A stretch of 64,000 nucleotides of DNA, taken from the NCBI GenBank assembly GCA_948144175.1, contig CANXME010000864.1, positions 930,001 through 994,000 on the forward strand, in the 5' to 3' direction. Within the stretch, counting starts at the first letter, position 1. Every line of letters begins with the position of its first letter. Shown here one piece after another: positions 39,755 through 49,312 of the stretch. The position numbers were made by a program, and so were the translations under genes. This stretch comes from Closterium sp. NIES-65 (Eukaryota > Streptophyta > Zygnematophyceae > Desmidiales > Closteriaceae). The notes beneath the pieces are model-generated. The model was given only the letters and a program-made list of their open reading frames with translations, was not told the DNA's origin and made no database searches.

Positions 39755-41088
39755 GGCAGCAAGAATAGCATCAAAGTCAAGGTCAAAGATAGCTACTCCC
39801 GCCCTAGACAGCTCACCCCACCGGGGGATCTCCGTGGCCTCCGGAAACTGGTGACGCCAAGCGTCCGTCAGGCGGCCAAAGGAGCACTAGGTGGAGTGCG
39901 CACCCCCACACTGCTCACCCGCGCGGTCGCCGGTGCGTAGGACGTAGGTGCACGGACCAGTACCCCCACCCCGCTGGCGTGCAGCGTACCACTCACGGAG
40001 CTGCTAAGAGGGGGGGGGGGGGTGTCACGAGTGCGCTGCTACTGCTGCTGCTGGCGCTGACCACTACCGGAGCCGACCCTTTGCGCAGCGCCACCCCGAC
40101 CAGCTCCACCTCCTCCGCCACCGCCTCCTCTACCGCGCCACCTCCGCCACCTCCGCTCCCACCGCCACCGCCGCCGCCTCCGCCTCCACTGCCGCCACGG
40201 ACACCTCCACCCCCGCCACCACCCCCACCGCCACCCCCACTCCCTCCGCCGCCTCCACAGCCCCCGCTAGCTCCTCCAGCGCCCCTCCCCCCCTTGCCCT
40301 TGCCAGGACGGCGTCTCCCACTAGGGGTAGACGCCGCACCGACCGACTCAAGCCCAACAAGGTCGGCCGCAACAGCAGAGGCAATAGAGGGCAAAAGGGG
40401 GGAGAGGGAACAACCCTCAAAGACGGGGGTGCGAGGGTCACCACGAGAGGCTCCTACAGCGACTATGCTCTTCTCCGCTGCTAGGAGGGCCTTCTCGAGG
40501 AGGTCAATGGTGAGAGTGGTGGGGCAAAATGAGAGGAAGTGGTCCCTGACTACGCGAAGGGAGTCAGGGAGGCGGGTGACGATGTAGTAGAGAGTAATGT
40601 ACATGGGGGGGGGGGGGGGGGGGGGGGGGGGTTCTTGGCGCAGAACTCAGCAGGAAGCGCAGCGCGGTAGCGAGTGTCACTAGTGCGGAGGTGCGTAATG
40701 AGGTCAGCGACTATGGGAAAGGCAGCAAGGTCAAGGATGAGGTATGGTAGCATGAGGCGGCTCAGTGCAGCAGTGGCAGGGGAGGAGTAGCGTGCATTTA
40801 CAGCGTCGTACAGGGTCTGAGCACTCTTGTACTGGCTAAAGTGCGCACGCTCAGAGGTAGGGAGGTGGCGACGCACAGCAAGACATGCAGCAGCATCGCG
40901 TGTGGCCCTATGTGAGCAAACAGTGGCGTCAGCATCAGCAGCAGGGGCAGGAGAGGCACCAGAGGTGAGGTCAAAGAGGGAGAGACCGTCTGCCCTATCT
41001 CACTGTAGGAAAAGCTACAGGTCATCTACCCAGACGTCAAAGTCAATGGCCCGACCCTCAGTGTCAAAAGCAAGGACACTAGGGGTAG
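39755..41088 (-). pseudogene. Copia E gag
   Basis: MATPSVLAFDTEGRAID at 41088, stops in the first 30 codons, capsid part to a 26-27 base C tract (plus-strand G run 40606-40631), then MYITLYYIVTRLPDSLRVV in another frame, Gly-rich repeat, and the Cys/His region CTYVLRTGDRAGEQCGG near 39920. Confidence 0.84.
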
Positions 41089-41097
41089 CCATGACAG

Positions 41098-42204
41098 TAG
41101 TAGACTAGTAGCACGAATAGAGGGGTAAGGGCAGGGCAGTGACAGAGGCGCTGCTCTCATCGGACAGTGACAGAGGCGGCTTGGGCGGCTCGGCAGGAAC
41201 TACAGCTCGGCAGCTCGGCGACTCGGCGGCTCGGGCGACTCGAGCGGCTCGGCGGCAACTGCGGCCTGGCAACTCGGCGGCTGGGGCGGCTCGGACGGCT
41301 CGGGCGGCTCAGCGGTAACTGTGGCCCGGCGACTCGGTGGCTCGGGCGGCTCGGCGGTACGGCCGCTCGGGCGGCTCAGGTGGCGTGGGGGCTCGGGCGG
41401 CTCAGGTGGCGCTGGCGGGTCGGCAGTAGCTCGTCGGGGTCGGATGAAGGCGGGGCCGGGGCCGGGAAGGGCGGGCGACGGGGCCAGCAGAGGCTGGGCC
41501 GGGGCCGGGAAGGGCAGTGCCGGGGCCGATAAGGGCGGCGTCGGGGCCGGAGAGGTCGGCGTCGGGGCCAGCAGAGGTGGGGCCGGGTCGGGAAGGGCGG
41601 CGTCGGGGCCAGGAAAGGGCGGCGCCGGGGCCGCAAGGTAGGCGACGGGGCCAGCAGAGGCTGGGTCGGGTCGGGAAGGGCGGCGTCGGGGCCAAGAAAG
41701 GGCGGCGCCGGGGCCGCGGGGTAGGCGACGGGGCCGCAGAGCGGTGGATCGGGGCTAGGAAGGGCGGTGTCGGGGCCGGGAAGGGCAGCGCCGGGGCCGG
41801 AGGGCTAGGCGACGAGGCCAGCAGAGGCAGAGCTGGGCCGTGAAGAGCGTCGTCGGGGCCCGGGGAGGGCGGCGACGGGGCCGCGGGGTGAGCGACGAGG
41901 TCGCTAGGGTGGCAGATCGGGGCCGGAAAGTGCGGCGCCGGGGCCGCACGACTAGGCGACACGGCCGCTAGGGCAGCGGATCGGGGCCGCTAAGGCGGCG
42001 GGACGCAGCCGCTAGGGCGGCGCGACGGGATGGGGCCGCGAGGGTGACGCGACGGAGCCTCTAGCGCGACGCGACGGGGCCGCTAAGGCGGCGCGAGAGG
42101 GTCGAGAGAGGGGGAGCGTGATCCGGGCAGGAACTGAGCGCGCGCTCCGGGCAGGGAAAAAAAAATCGAATTGGTGGGCCCTAGGAACAGTTCCCACAAA
42201 AGAA
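41098..42204 (-). repeat. GC-rich repeat leader of copia E
   Basis: Units of type GGCGGCTCGGGCGGCTC (41180-41400) and GGGGCCGGGAAGGGCGGCGTC (41440-41960). Conserved LTR-proximal block with CCTAGGGCCCACCAATTCGA at 42166-42185. Confidence 0.85.
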
Positions 42205-42219
42205 GCTGCTTTGATACCA
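42205..42219 (-). promoter_or_regulatory. Primer-binding site of copia E
   Basis: TGGTATCAAAGCAGC on the minus strand: initiator tRNA-Met type with one mismatch in the first eleven bases. Confidence 0.78.
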
Positions 42220-42351
42220 TGAGAAAACCAGAATGAGAATGAAATGCACTATGAAAGAGTTGGGTACAAGTACTAACCCTAATTGGGTTGTACCCCATAT
42301 GGGCTACCCCACTACAGCCTACACAAAAGCATAAGCTATAATGTTCTGACA
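42220..42351 (-). repeat. 5' LTR of copia E (132 bp)
   Basis: On the minus strand it starts TGTCAGAACATTATAGC and ends TCTGGTTTTCTCA. Closest to the LTRs of C. Confidence 0.88.
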
Positions 42352-43070
42352 GCTTACAGGGAGCACGGCATGCTACAGCGCCATGCTTAGAGCAGCATGC
42401 TTGTAGGGAGCGCGGCATGCTACAGCGCCATGCTTAGAGCAGCATGCTTAAAGGGAGCGCGGCATGCTACAGCGCCATGCTTAGAGCAGCATGCTTACAG
42501 GGAGGGCGGCATGCTACAGCGCCATGCTTAGAGCAGCATGCTTACAGGGAGCGCGGCATGCTACAGCACCATGCTTAGAGCAGCATGCTTACAGGAAGCG
42601 CAGCATGCTACAACGCCATGCTTAGAGCAGCATGCTTACAGGGAGGGCGGCATGCTACAGCGCCATGCTTAGAGCAGCATGCTTACAGGGAGCGCAGCAT
42701 GCTACAGCGCCATGCTTAGAGCAGCATGCTTACAGGAAGCGCAGCATGCTAGAGCGCCATGCTTAGAGCAGCATGCTTACAGGGAGTGCGGCATGCTACA
42801 GCGCCATGCTTAGAGCAGCATGCTTACAGGGAGCGCGGCATGCTACAGCGCCATGCTTAGAGTAGCATGCTTACAGGGAGCGCGGCATGCTACAGCGCCA
42901 TGCTTAGAGCAGCATGCTTACAGGGAGCGCGGCATGCTACAGCGCCATGCTTAGAGCAGCATGCTTACAGGGAGCGCGGCATGCTACAGTGCCATGCTTA
43001 TTGCAGCATGCTTACCAGGAGCACGGCATGCTACAGCGCCATGCTTAGAGCAGCATGCTTACAAGGAGAG
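42352..43070. repeat. 47 bp minisatellite, about 15 copies
   Basis: The tandem unit begins GCTTACAGGGAGCGCGGCAT and includes GCTACAGCGCCATGCTTAGA. Units differ by only a few substitutions. Each holds the words GGCATGCTA and AGCATGCTT, containing the palindrome AGCATGCT. It abuts the LTR of copia E exactly. Confidence 0.92.
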
Positions 43071-43814
43071 CGCCGTACTGAAGGTGTGCCAGAGCAGCAC
43101 GAGCAACACCACCTTAACCGTCGACCACAGCCACTGCGCGCACCATGGCGACACGCGCAACGCCGATGCTGACCCAGCAACGTCATCTTCCAGGTCCACA
43201 GGCACAATAACATCTTCGCTATTCGCCATAGGCCGACTCGATTCCGTGATCGATTTGACCTGGATGGCACTGCTTGTGGCAAGTCGCGGCGAGAGCAGCG
43301 CTTGGCTCTCATTGGTCGACATGATGGCGAACAGGAACAGCTACGATGGTCAACCCTAAACTCCGCACTAATGAATTCTCGTGGCAGGGTGGCGTGGAGA
43401 TTTGATCATAGCTCTCAACGCGAAGAGATGGACGAACGCGGCTGAGTGCCGCACACAGGGTCGCCAGATCGCAAAATGCTGCGCTTGGAGCCTTTTTCCA
43501 AATAGCGCGTTTTGAGACGTCTCTAAACTAGATTGCTGCGCTTGGAGCTTTCTTTCAGAGCGAGATCGACCCGCGCAGCGAGCGACTGCACGCGCTAGTC
43601 GCTCAAAATGCGGCGCCACTCTGTAGGACGCCGTAACGGAAGCAAGAGAAGCGCCGGATACGCCCAAAAAAATAAAAAAATACAAAATCAGCATTCGGAA
43701 TCAGTGCGCTTGTGATCGCTTGTGAATCCGGATACCACAAGCGCTTGTGATAACTAGAAACGCCACACGACTCGTAGATTTTGCGGAAACTAAGATGGTG
43801 GGATGAGCATGTTC
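43071..43814. other. Unassigned unique region
   Basis: No gene recognised. A word TGCTGCGCTTGGAGC occurs twice (about 43478 and 43532). Confidence 0.4.
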
Positions 43815-43874
43815 TTGGAGAAGCGAGTTTCTGCCGCCCCAGCCCTTTGCACACAAGGAGCAGCAAGGGGGGAA

Positions 43875-44314
43875 TGTTGGCAACGGAGTCAAGGCTTCGC
43901 GAAATATTCAGAAACTTCCGCAACCAATCAGTTTTCAGCCGAAGTCTCTTTACAGTTCGGAATCACTTTTAGCCGAAGTGTTAACACTTTCTACAGGTTT
44001 CTAAAATCCAAAATCAGCTAAATCAGAGAATTCCAGAGCCTTCTTATTCATGCACCTCATGTGGCTCTCAAAGTCACTCAAGGTCCATGGAAGCAGAATT
44101 GTGCCCAAGTTCCCAAGGAAGTTGCCTTGTCTAGCAGCCTAGTTTGAGCTATCAATCTGCATGATTGTAATGCTTAAGAAGTTGTGCCTTAGTGAGCTTG
44201 TACAATCTTGAGTATAGTGTAAGTTTTCTCTCATCAAGCCAAGTCCAGCAGCTCTGTAGAGCTTTTCCAGCCAAGTTTCCAGCCTTCCAGTCATCCGAGC
44301 TACTCTGTTTTACA
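43875..44314 (+). repeat. Left LTR of element G (440 bp)
   Basis: Starts TGTTGGCAAC and ends TGTTTTACA. Aligns along most of its length with 45744-46107. Confidence 0.8.
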
Positions 44315-44317
44315 AGT

Positions 44318-44329
44318 TGGTATCAGAGC
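44318..44329 (+). promoter_or_regulatory. Primer-binding site of element G
   Basis: TGGTATCAGAGC, the perfect complement of the canonical plant initiator tRNA-Met 3' end, three bases after the LTR. Confidence 0.9.
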
Positions 44330-44383
44330 TCGTCGTTTCGATCAACCTAGCCCACCACGTTCCTATCCTAGCACCATACGAAC

Positions 44384-45675
44384 ATGGCGGGAGACAATCC
44401 ATCTGGTCCTGCACTCCAGCTAGTCGGAGGAGCTTCGGAGTCAACATCAGCAGCTACTGGATTAGTGGAAGCAGTTGCACCTGGCAGTCCTTCAACAACA
44501 TTCTTACCACTCACCTTCTTCATGCCTAAGCTTCACCTCCCCAAGTTCAACGGCAAAGATTTTCCAACATGGGCAACTCAATTTGAGCTCACTGCATCCC
44601 TTCTGAATCTGTGGCCTTACTATACTGGAGAAGCAGCCAAACCAGTAGCAGATGCCTCAGAAGCTGAAAAACGACTTTAAGAATGACGCAACAAGGAGGC
44701 CTTCCTCTACCTACTCAATAGCATTCACGAGCAGCAGTTGAAGTCGCTCCTGCCCTATTCTACCAAGGCAAACATTGGAGAGGAAGCATGGAGCCAACTG
44801 TAGACTATGCACCAGTCAAAATCCGAGAGCAGCCAAGCCGAGATGTGGAGCCGCTTCATGAATCTGAAGATGGAAGAAGATGAATCAGCACAAGCCTACC
44901 TGCAATGTTCGAGGAAGCAGCAGCGATCGGCTTGGAGATTCCAGAGTCTCTTTTCAAGACTGTCATCCTCACTGGCCTTACACTGGAGTGGGACACTTTC
45001 CGTGCAACACTACAAGCGCTCCCGCAGTCAATAAAGAGTCGTGCGTTCATCTTTGAGGCCCTTGTCAACGAGCAGCAGAGTCGAGACCTTGCACGGAACA
45101 AGCGGAGTGACAAAGGTGCGTGGAGTGCTGCAATAGCTACAAGATAGTGCAACCAATCCCAGAGGCAAGGAAATTTCAGCCCAAAGCGCCCTCAACCATA
45201 CTATGGTACGAATTTCCAGTCACCTTCCAGCCCATACAAACCCTCTCGTTTTGCTCAGTCAAGTCCTCCCTATAAGTCAAGTTCCTATGTCCAGCCAAGG
45301 CCTTCTATTCCCAACCAATATCAGCCTAGGAATGCAAGAGTTAATTTGCCAAGAGTCAATAATTTCAGCCAAGCCTCGAATGCTAAAAAGTTTAATTTTT
45401 AGTGTTTTTGTTGTCATGAGTGGGGTCATCCGTGGTATGCTTGTCCTAAGAAGCCTCCTAATTGGGTCCCCCCTCCTCAGCTACTATCTGAAAAGGGTAA
45501 GGCAGCCATAGCAAATATAGCAAGTCATTCTACTAGTCAAAATGAGTCCAAAGATTCTGATGGTCCTGTCCTTTTCAACGCTGCTACTTGCATGCACGTT
45601 TTTTCTACTAGTAGTGAGGAGTTTATTCTTGAGGAGAATAAGAATGGGCGTATGTACGCTTCGAGTCTGGTGTAA
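44384..45675 (+). pseudogene. Element G gag with zinc knuckle, broken
   Basis: Starts at 44384 MAGDNPSGPALQLVGG; gag core LHLPKFNGKDFPTWATQFEL, then WSRFMNLKMEEDESAQAYLQ, and IGLEIPESLFKTVILTGL in another frame (frameshift near 44905). Classical C-x2-C-x4-H-x4-C knuckle CFCCHEWGHPWYAC near 45410. Stops at 44678, 44684, 44803 and 45145. The frame ends 45675, close to the PPT-like run before the second LTR. Confidence 0.82.
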
Positions 45676-45743
45676 GGGGGAGTGTCGGAGAAGCGAGTTT
45701 CTGCCGCCCCAGCCCTTTGCACACAAGCAGCAGCAAGGGGGAA

Positions 45744-46107
45744 TGTCGGCGATGAATCAGAGGCTTCAGGAAGTACTTCGAAAGTTCCACCACCAATCAG
45801 ATTTCAGCCGAAGACTCGATACAGTTCAAAGCTGCCTTCAAACCTAAGTGTTGGCAGTTTCTACAGGTTTCTACACATCAGAATCAGCTATAACAGAAAT
45901 ATTCAGAGTTTTCTTATTCATGCACCTCATGTGGCACCCAAATTCACTCAAGGTCCATCCAATCTAGATTGTGCCCAAGTTACCAAGGAATTTACATTGT
46001 CTATCAGCCTAGTTTGAGCTTTCAATCTGTCTTGTTTGTGATGCCTATAGAGTTGTGCTTTAGTGGGTTTGTTAATCTTAAACATAGTGAAGTTTCAATC
46101 TGTTTTA
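45744..46107 (+). repeat. Right LTR of element G (with internal deletion)
   Basis: Starts TGTCGGCGAT; similar to the left LTR until about 46090, then lacks roughly 70 bp before TCTGTTTTAG. Confidence 0.75.
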
Positions 46108-46436
46108 GGACTCCCTGATTCCAGTAAAAAAATTGACCCTCTATTATGAGGGCACATTTTTCGCAAGGTAGCTACCCTGATAGCTGAGTGTCACACGGAG
46201 TCCAACACTGACAAGACAGGGTTCACAGCTCAAAAACAGGGTTGCTATTAACAGTGCACTATTTTCCTAAATGACACAACTGCATGCACTTTCCTACTCT
46301 ATCTAGTCTAGTGCACGGGCTTGTCTATGAAGTACACCTCCTCCACATCCTCATCGTCCAACAGGAATGGATTGTCCTCCACTTCTTCCTCCCCCACGAT
46401 CTCCTGATCGTCGCCCAAGGCCTGTTCCACTTCATC

Positions 46437-46509
46437 GTCCTCCTCCTCCTCCTCCTCCTCCTCCTCCTCCTCCTCCTCCTCCTCCTCCTCCTCCTCCTCC
46501 TCCTCCTCA
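46437..46509. repeat. Triplet repeat coding poly-Glu in the hAT-derived gene
   Basis: About 24 TCC triplets on the plus strand, read as GAG on the minus strand, in frame with the acidic C-terminal tail. Confidence 0.9.
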
Positions 46510-46589
46510 TCCTCATTCTCCCCGGCATTTTGAGCAGCCACATCTTCACCCTCTTTCTGCTTCCCTTTCCTCTCCCTCTCTGCCGCAGC

Positions 46590-46712
46590 TGAGAAAGTTG
46601 AAACGAGAAATGAATGCACTAAGGAATGAAAGTGGTACAAATATGCAACCCTACAAAGGTGTACCCCATATAGGCTACCCCAATACAGCCTACACAATAT
46701 TACAATTTGACA
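46590..46712 (-). repeat. 3' LTR of copia F (123 bp)
   Basis: Minus strand starts TGTCAAATTGTAATATTG and ends CAACTTTCTCA; the family PPT block lies at plus-strand 46713-46735. Confidence 0.92.
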
Positions 46713-46922
46713 CACCCCCATAGGCAAAGTGGGGGAGAACAAGGGGTCACAAGACCAGTCAAGCAAAGCAAAACAAAGCTCAGGGTATATCACAAAGTCA
46801 CCACACATTCCGAGCACAAGCTCAAGGCCAGAAGGCCAGTTCACATGCAGGAGCACATATATATATTTAAAAGGACAAATAAGCAAGAGCAGGAGTATAT
46901 ATATGTGACAGTACAAGCAAGG

Positions 46923-47466
46923 TCAAGAAGCGAGCAAGAGAGGCAAGACAGGAACAAGACCAAGCTGAGTACAGAAGCGCTGATGATCACAAGGCGCAAG
47001 TGCCTTGGTGAAGATATCAGCAGTGTTGGCCTCCGAGGCCACGTACGCAAGTCGCAACTGACCACGCTGCTGCAGCTCACGAGCAAGAAAGTAGCGGAGA
47101 GCAATGTGCTTCGTTCTGTGCTCCAGGCACTGCTCCCGACACAAGGCCAGCATGGCCTTGTTGTCTACGTACAGCACTGGAGGAGAACGAGGCGGCTCTC
47201 CGAGGTCAGTCAATAGGTAGGTGAGCCACCGAAGCTCCTGAGCAGCCATGGCTCCTGCGTAGATCTCAGCCTCACAACTGGAGCCGAGAACGGAAGACGA
47301 GCAAGTAGCCCGCCACGAAACAGAGCCGAAACCAAGGCTGAAGGTGTAACCCTGTGACGACCGCTATATAGCCTAGTCGTTAGCCCAAGAAGCGTCTCCG
47401 TGCGCAGTGAGGACCACTGGACTCTGCCCTCCAAGCACTAGCCCCATGCCCGACGTACTGCACAAG
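46923..47466 (-). pseudogene. Copia F RNase H fragment
   Basis: LCSTSGMGLVLGG, then AHGDASWANDxAI-like sequence with a stop at 47375, SSCEAEIYAGAMAAQELRW, YVDNKAMLALC and DIFTKALAPC, ending at 46923. Joined directly to gag at 47466. Confidence 0.85.
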
Positions 47467-48182
47467 TAGCAGAGGCGACAGAGGGCAAAAGGGGGGAAGG
47501 GGAACACCCCTCAAAGATGGGGGTGCAAGGGTCATCACGAGAGGCTCCTACAAGGACTATGCTCTTATCCGCTGCTAAGAATGCCTTCTCGAGGAGGTCA
47601 ACAGTGAGAGTGGTGGGACAGACTGAGAGGAAGTGGTCACTGACTACACGAAGGGAGTCAGGGAGGCGGGTGACTATGTAATAGAGAGCGATGTACATGG
47701 GGGGGGGGGGGGGGGGGGGGGTTCTTGGCGGAGAACTCAGCAGGAAGCGCAGTGCGGTAGTGAGTGTCACTAGTGCGGAGGTGCGTAATGAGGTCAGCGG
47801 CTGTGGGAAAGGAAGCAAGGTGAGCGAAGAGGTACGGTAGCATGAGGCGGCTCAGTGCAGCAGTGGCAGGGGAAGAGTAGCGCGCAACTACAGCGTCGTA
47901 CAAGGTCTGAGCACTCTTGTACTGACTAATGTGTGCGCGCTCAGTGGTAGGCAGGTGGCGACGCACAGCAAGACGTGCAGCAGCATCGCGAGTGGCCCAC
48001 TGTGAGCGAACAATGGCGTCGGCATCGGCAGCAGGGGCAGGGGAGGCACCAAAGGTGAGGTCAAAGAGAGAGAGACCGTCGGCCCTATGGCACTGTAGGA
48101 GGAGCTGCAGGTCATCGACCCAGACGTCAAAGTCAATGGCCCTGCCCTCAGTGTCAAAAGCGAGAACACTGGGGGTGGCCAT
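47467..48182 (-). pseudogene. Copia F gag, 3' truncated
   Basis: MATPSVLAFDTEGRAIDFD at 48182, capsid to SAKNPPPPPPP, a 23-base C tract (plus-strand G run 47699-47721), then MYIALYYIVTRLPDSLRVV in another frame up to LLPSVASA at the deletion junction. Confidence 0.86.
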
Positions 48183-49174
48183 GACAGCAGTCGACTAGCA
48201 GCGCTAGCTGTAGAGCAGGGGCAGTGCATTGACACGGGCGCTACTCTCACGAGACAGGGCGGTTCGGGCAGCTCAGCAGCACAGCAGCTCTGCAACACGG
48301 CGGCTCGGAGGACTCTGGTGGCGCAGCAGCAACTGTGGCTCAGCGGCACCCGCGGCTCGGCTCCTCCGCTGCTCAAGCGGCTCGGGCGGCTCAGGCGGCT
48401 CGGGCGGCTCGGGCGGCTCGGGCGGCTCAGGCGGCTCAGGCGGCTCGGGCGGTGCGGTCGGCTCGGCTGCGTAGGGCGGCGGGGCCGCTGGTAGAGCGGC
48501 GGGGCCGCAGGTAGGGCAGCGGGGCCGCTAGTAGGGCGGCGGGGCCGCAGGTAGGGCGGCGGGGCCGCAGGTAGGGCGGTGAGGCCGCAGGTAGGGCGGC
48601 GGGGCCGTAGTAGGGCGATGGGGCCGGGTCTAAGGTAGGGCGACGGGGCCGGGTCGAAGGTAGGGCGACGGGGCCGGGTCGAAGGTAGGGCGACGGGGCC
48701 GGTACTCAGGTAGGGCGATGGGGCCGGGGCCGGGGCTCAGGTAGGGCGACGGGGCCTGGGTCGGAGGTGGGGTGATGGGGCCGCGGTCGCAAGTAGGGCG
48801 ACGGGGCCGGGGCGCAGGTAGGGCGACGGGGCTAGGGCCGGGGCCGCAGGGATGGCGGCGGGGCCAGGGTCACAGTGGGGCGACGGGGCCGGGGTCGCAG
48901 GTAGGGCGACGGGGCCGGGGCGCAAGTAGGGTGACGGGGCCAGGGCGCAGGTGGGGCGACGGGGCCGAGGCGCAGGTAAGGCGACGAGGCCGGGGCCGTA
49001 GGTGGGGCTACGGGGTCGCAAGGGCTAGGAAGCAGGGGCCGCTAAGGCGGCGCGACGTGGCCGCTAGGGCGGCTCGACGAAGACAGAGAGGGGAGCGCGA
49101 CTCGGGGAGCGCGCTCCGGGCAGGAAAAAAAAAAAATCGATGTGGTGGGCCCTAGGCACAGTTCCCACGAGGGA
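48183..49174 (-). repeat. GC-rich repeat leader of copia F
   Basis: GGCGGCTCGGGCGGCTCAG units (48370-48470), then GGTAGGGCGACGGGGCCGGG units (48480-49010). LTR-proximal block CCTAGGGCCCACCACATCGA on the minus strand with an adjacent T run. Confidence 0.86.
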
Positions 49175-49189
49175 GCCTGCTCGATACCA
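49175..49189 (-). promoter_or_regulatory. Primer-binding site of copia F
   Basis: TGGTATCGAGCAGGC on the minus strand, same form as copia A. Confidence 0.76.
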
Positions 49190-49312
49190 TGAGAAAGTTG
49201 AAACGAGAAATGAATGCACTAAGGAATGAAAGTGGTACAAATATGCAACCCTAGAAATGTGTACCCCATATAGGCTACCCCACTACAGCCTACACAACAT
49301 TACAATTTGACA
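49190..49312 (-). repeat. 5' LTR of copia F (123 bp)
   Basis: Matches 46590-46712 with four substitutions. Confidence 0.92.

Larger units (their letters stand above)
36865..42351 (-). mobile_element. Ty1/copia retrotransposon E, 3' part missing
   Basis: From its 5' LTR (42220-42351) through leader, gag, protease, integrase and repeat region, it ends abruptly at about 36865 just before the reverse transcriptase. No 3' LTR is present. Stops include TAG at 38729, the same integrase codon as the TAG at 3512 in A, and stops in gag near 41010. G runs at 40009-40021 and 40606-40631 break the gag frame. Confidence 0.9.
43815..46107 (+). mobile_element. LTR element G: gag-only copia in tandem LTR arrangement
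   Basis: A 440 bp LTR (43875-44314), a perfect primer-binding site, a copia gag and a second LTR copy (45744-46107). The sequence preceding the first LTR (43815-43874, GAGAAGCGAGTTTCTGCCGC) is the same as that preceding the second (45686-45743), so internal sequence lies outside the left LTR. No protease, integrase or reverse transcriptase is present. Confidence 0.82.
46590..49312 (-). mobile_element. Ty1/copia retrotransposon F, internally deleted
   Basis: Two complete 123 bp LTRs (46590-46712 and 49190-49312, four differences) enclose the primer site, leader, the first two thirds of gag and only the RNase H end. Everything from mid-gag to late reverse transcriptase is missing at a junction near 47466. 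Flanking GCAGC (46585-46589) and ACAGC (49313-49317) are a target duplication with one mismatch. It lies in the last exon of the hAT-derived gene. Confidence 0.92.

Noticed and set aside
42352..43070. CRISPR-like regular repeats
   Set aside because: The 47 bp units are contiguous with no unique spacers, and the genome is eukaryotic.
46308..46916. A 202-codon minus-strand frame as an independent acidic protein
   Set aside because: Its first half is the 3' LTR and 3' UTR of copia F; only the part below 46590 is the tail of the hAT-derived gene.
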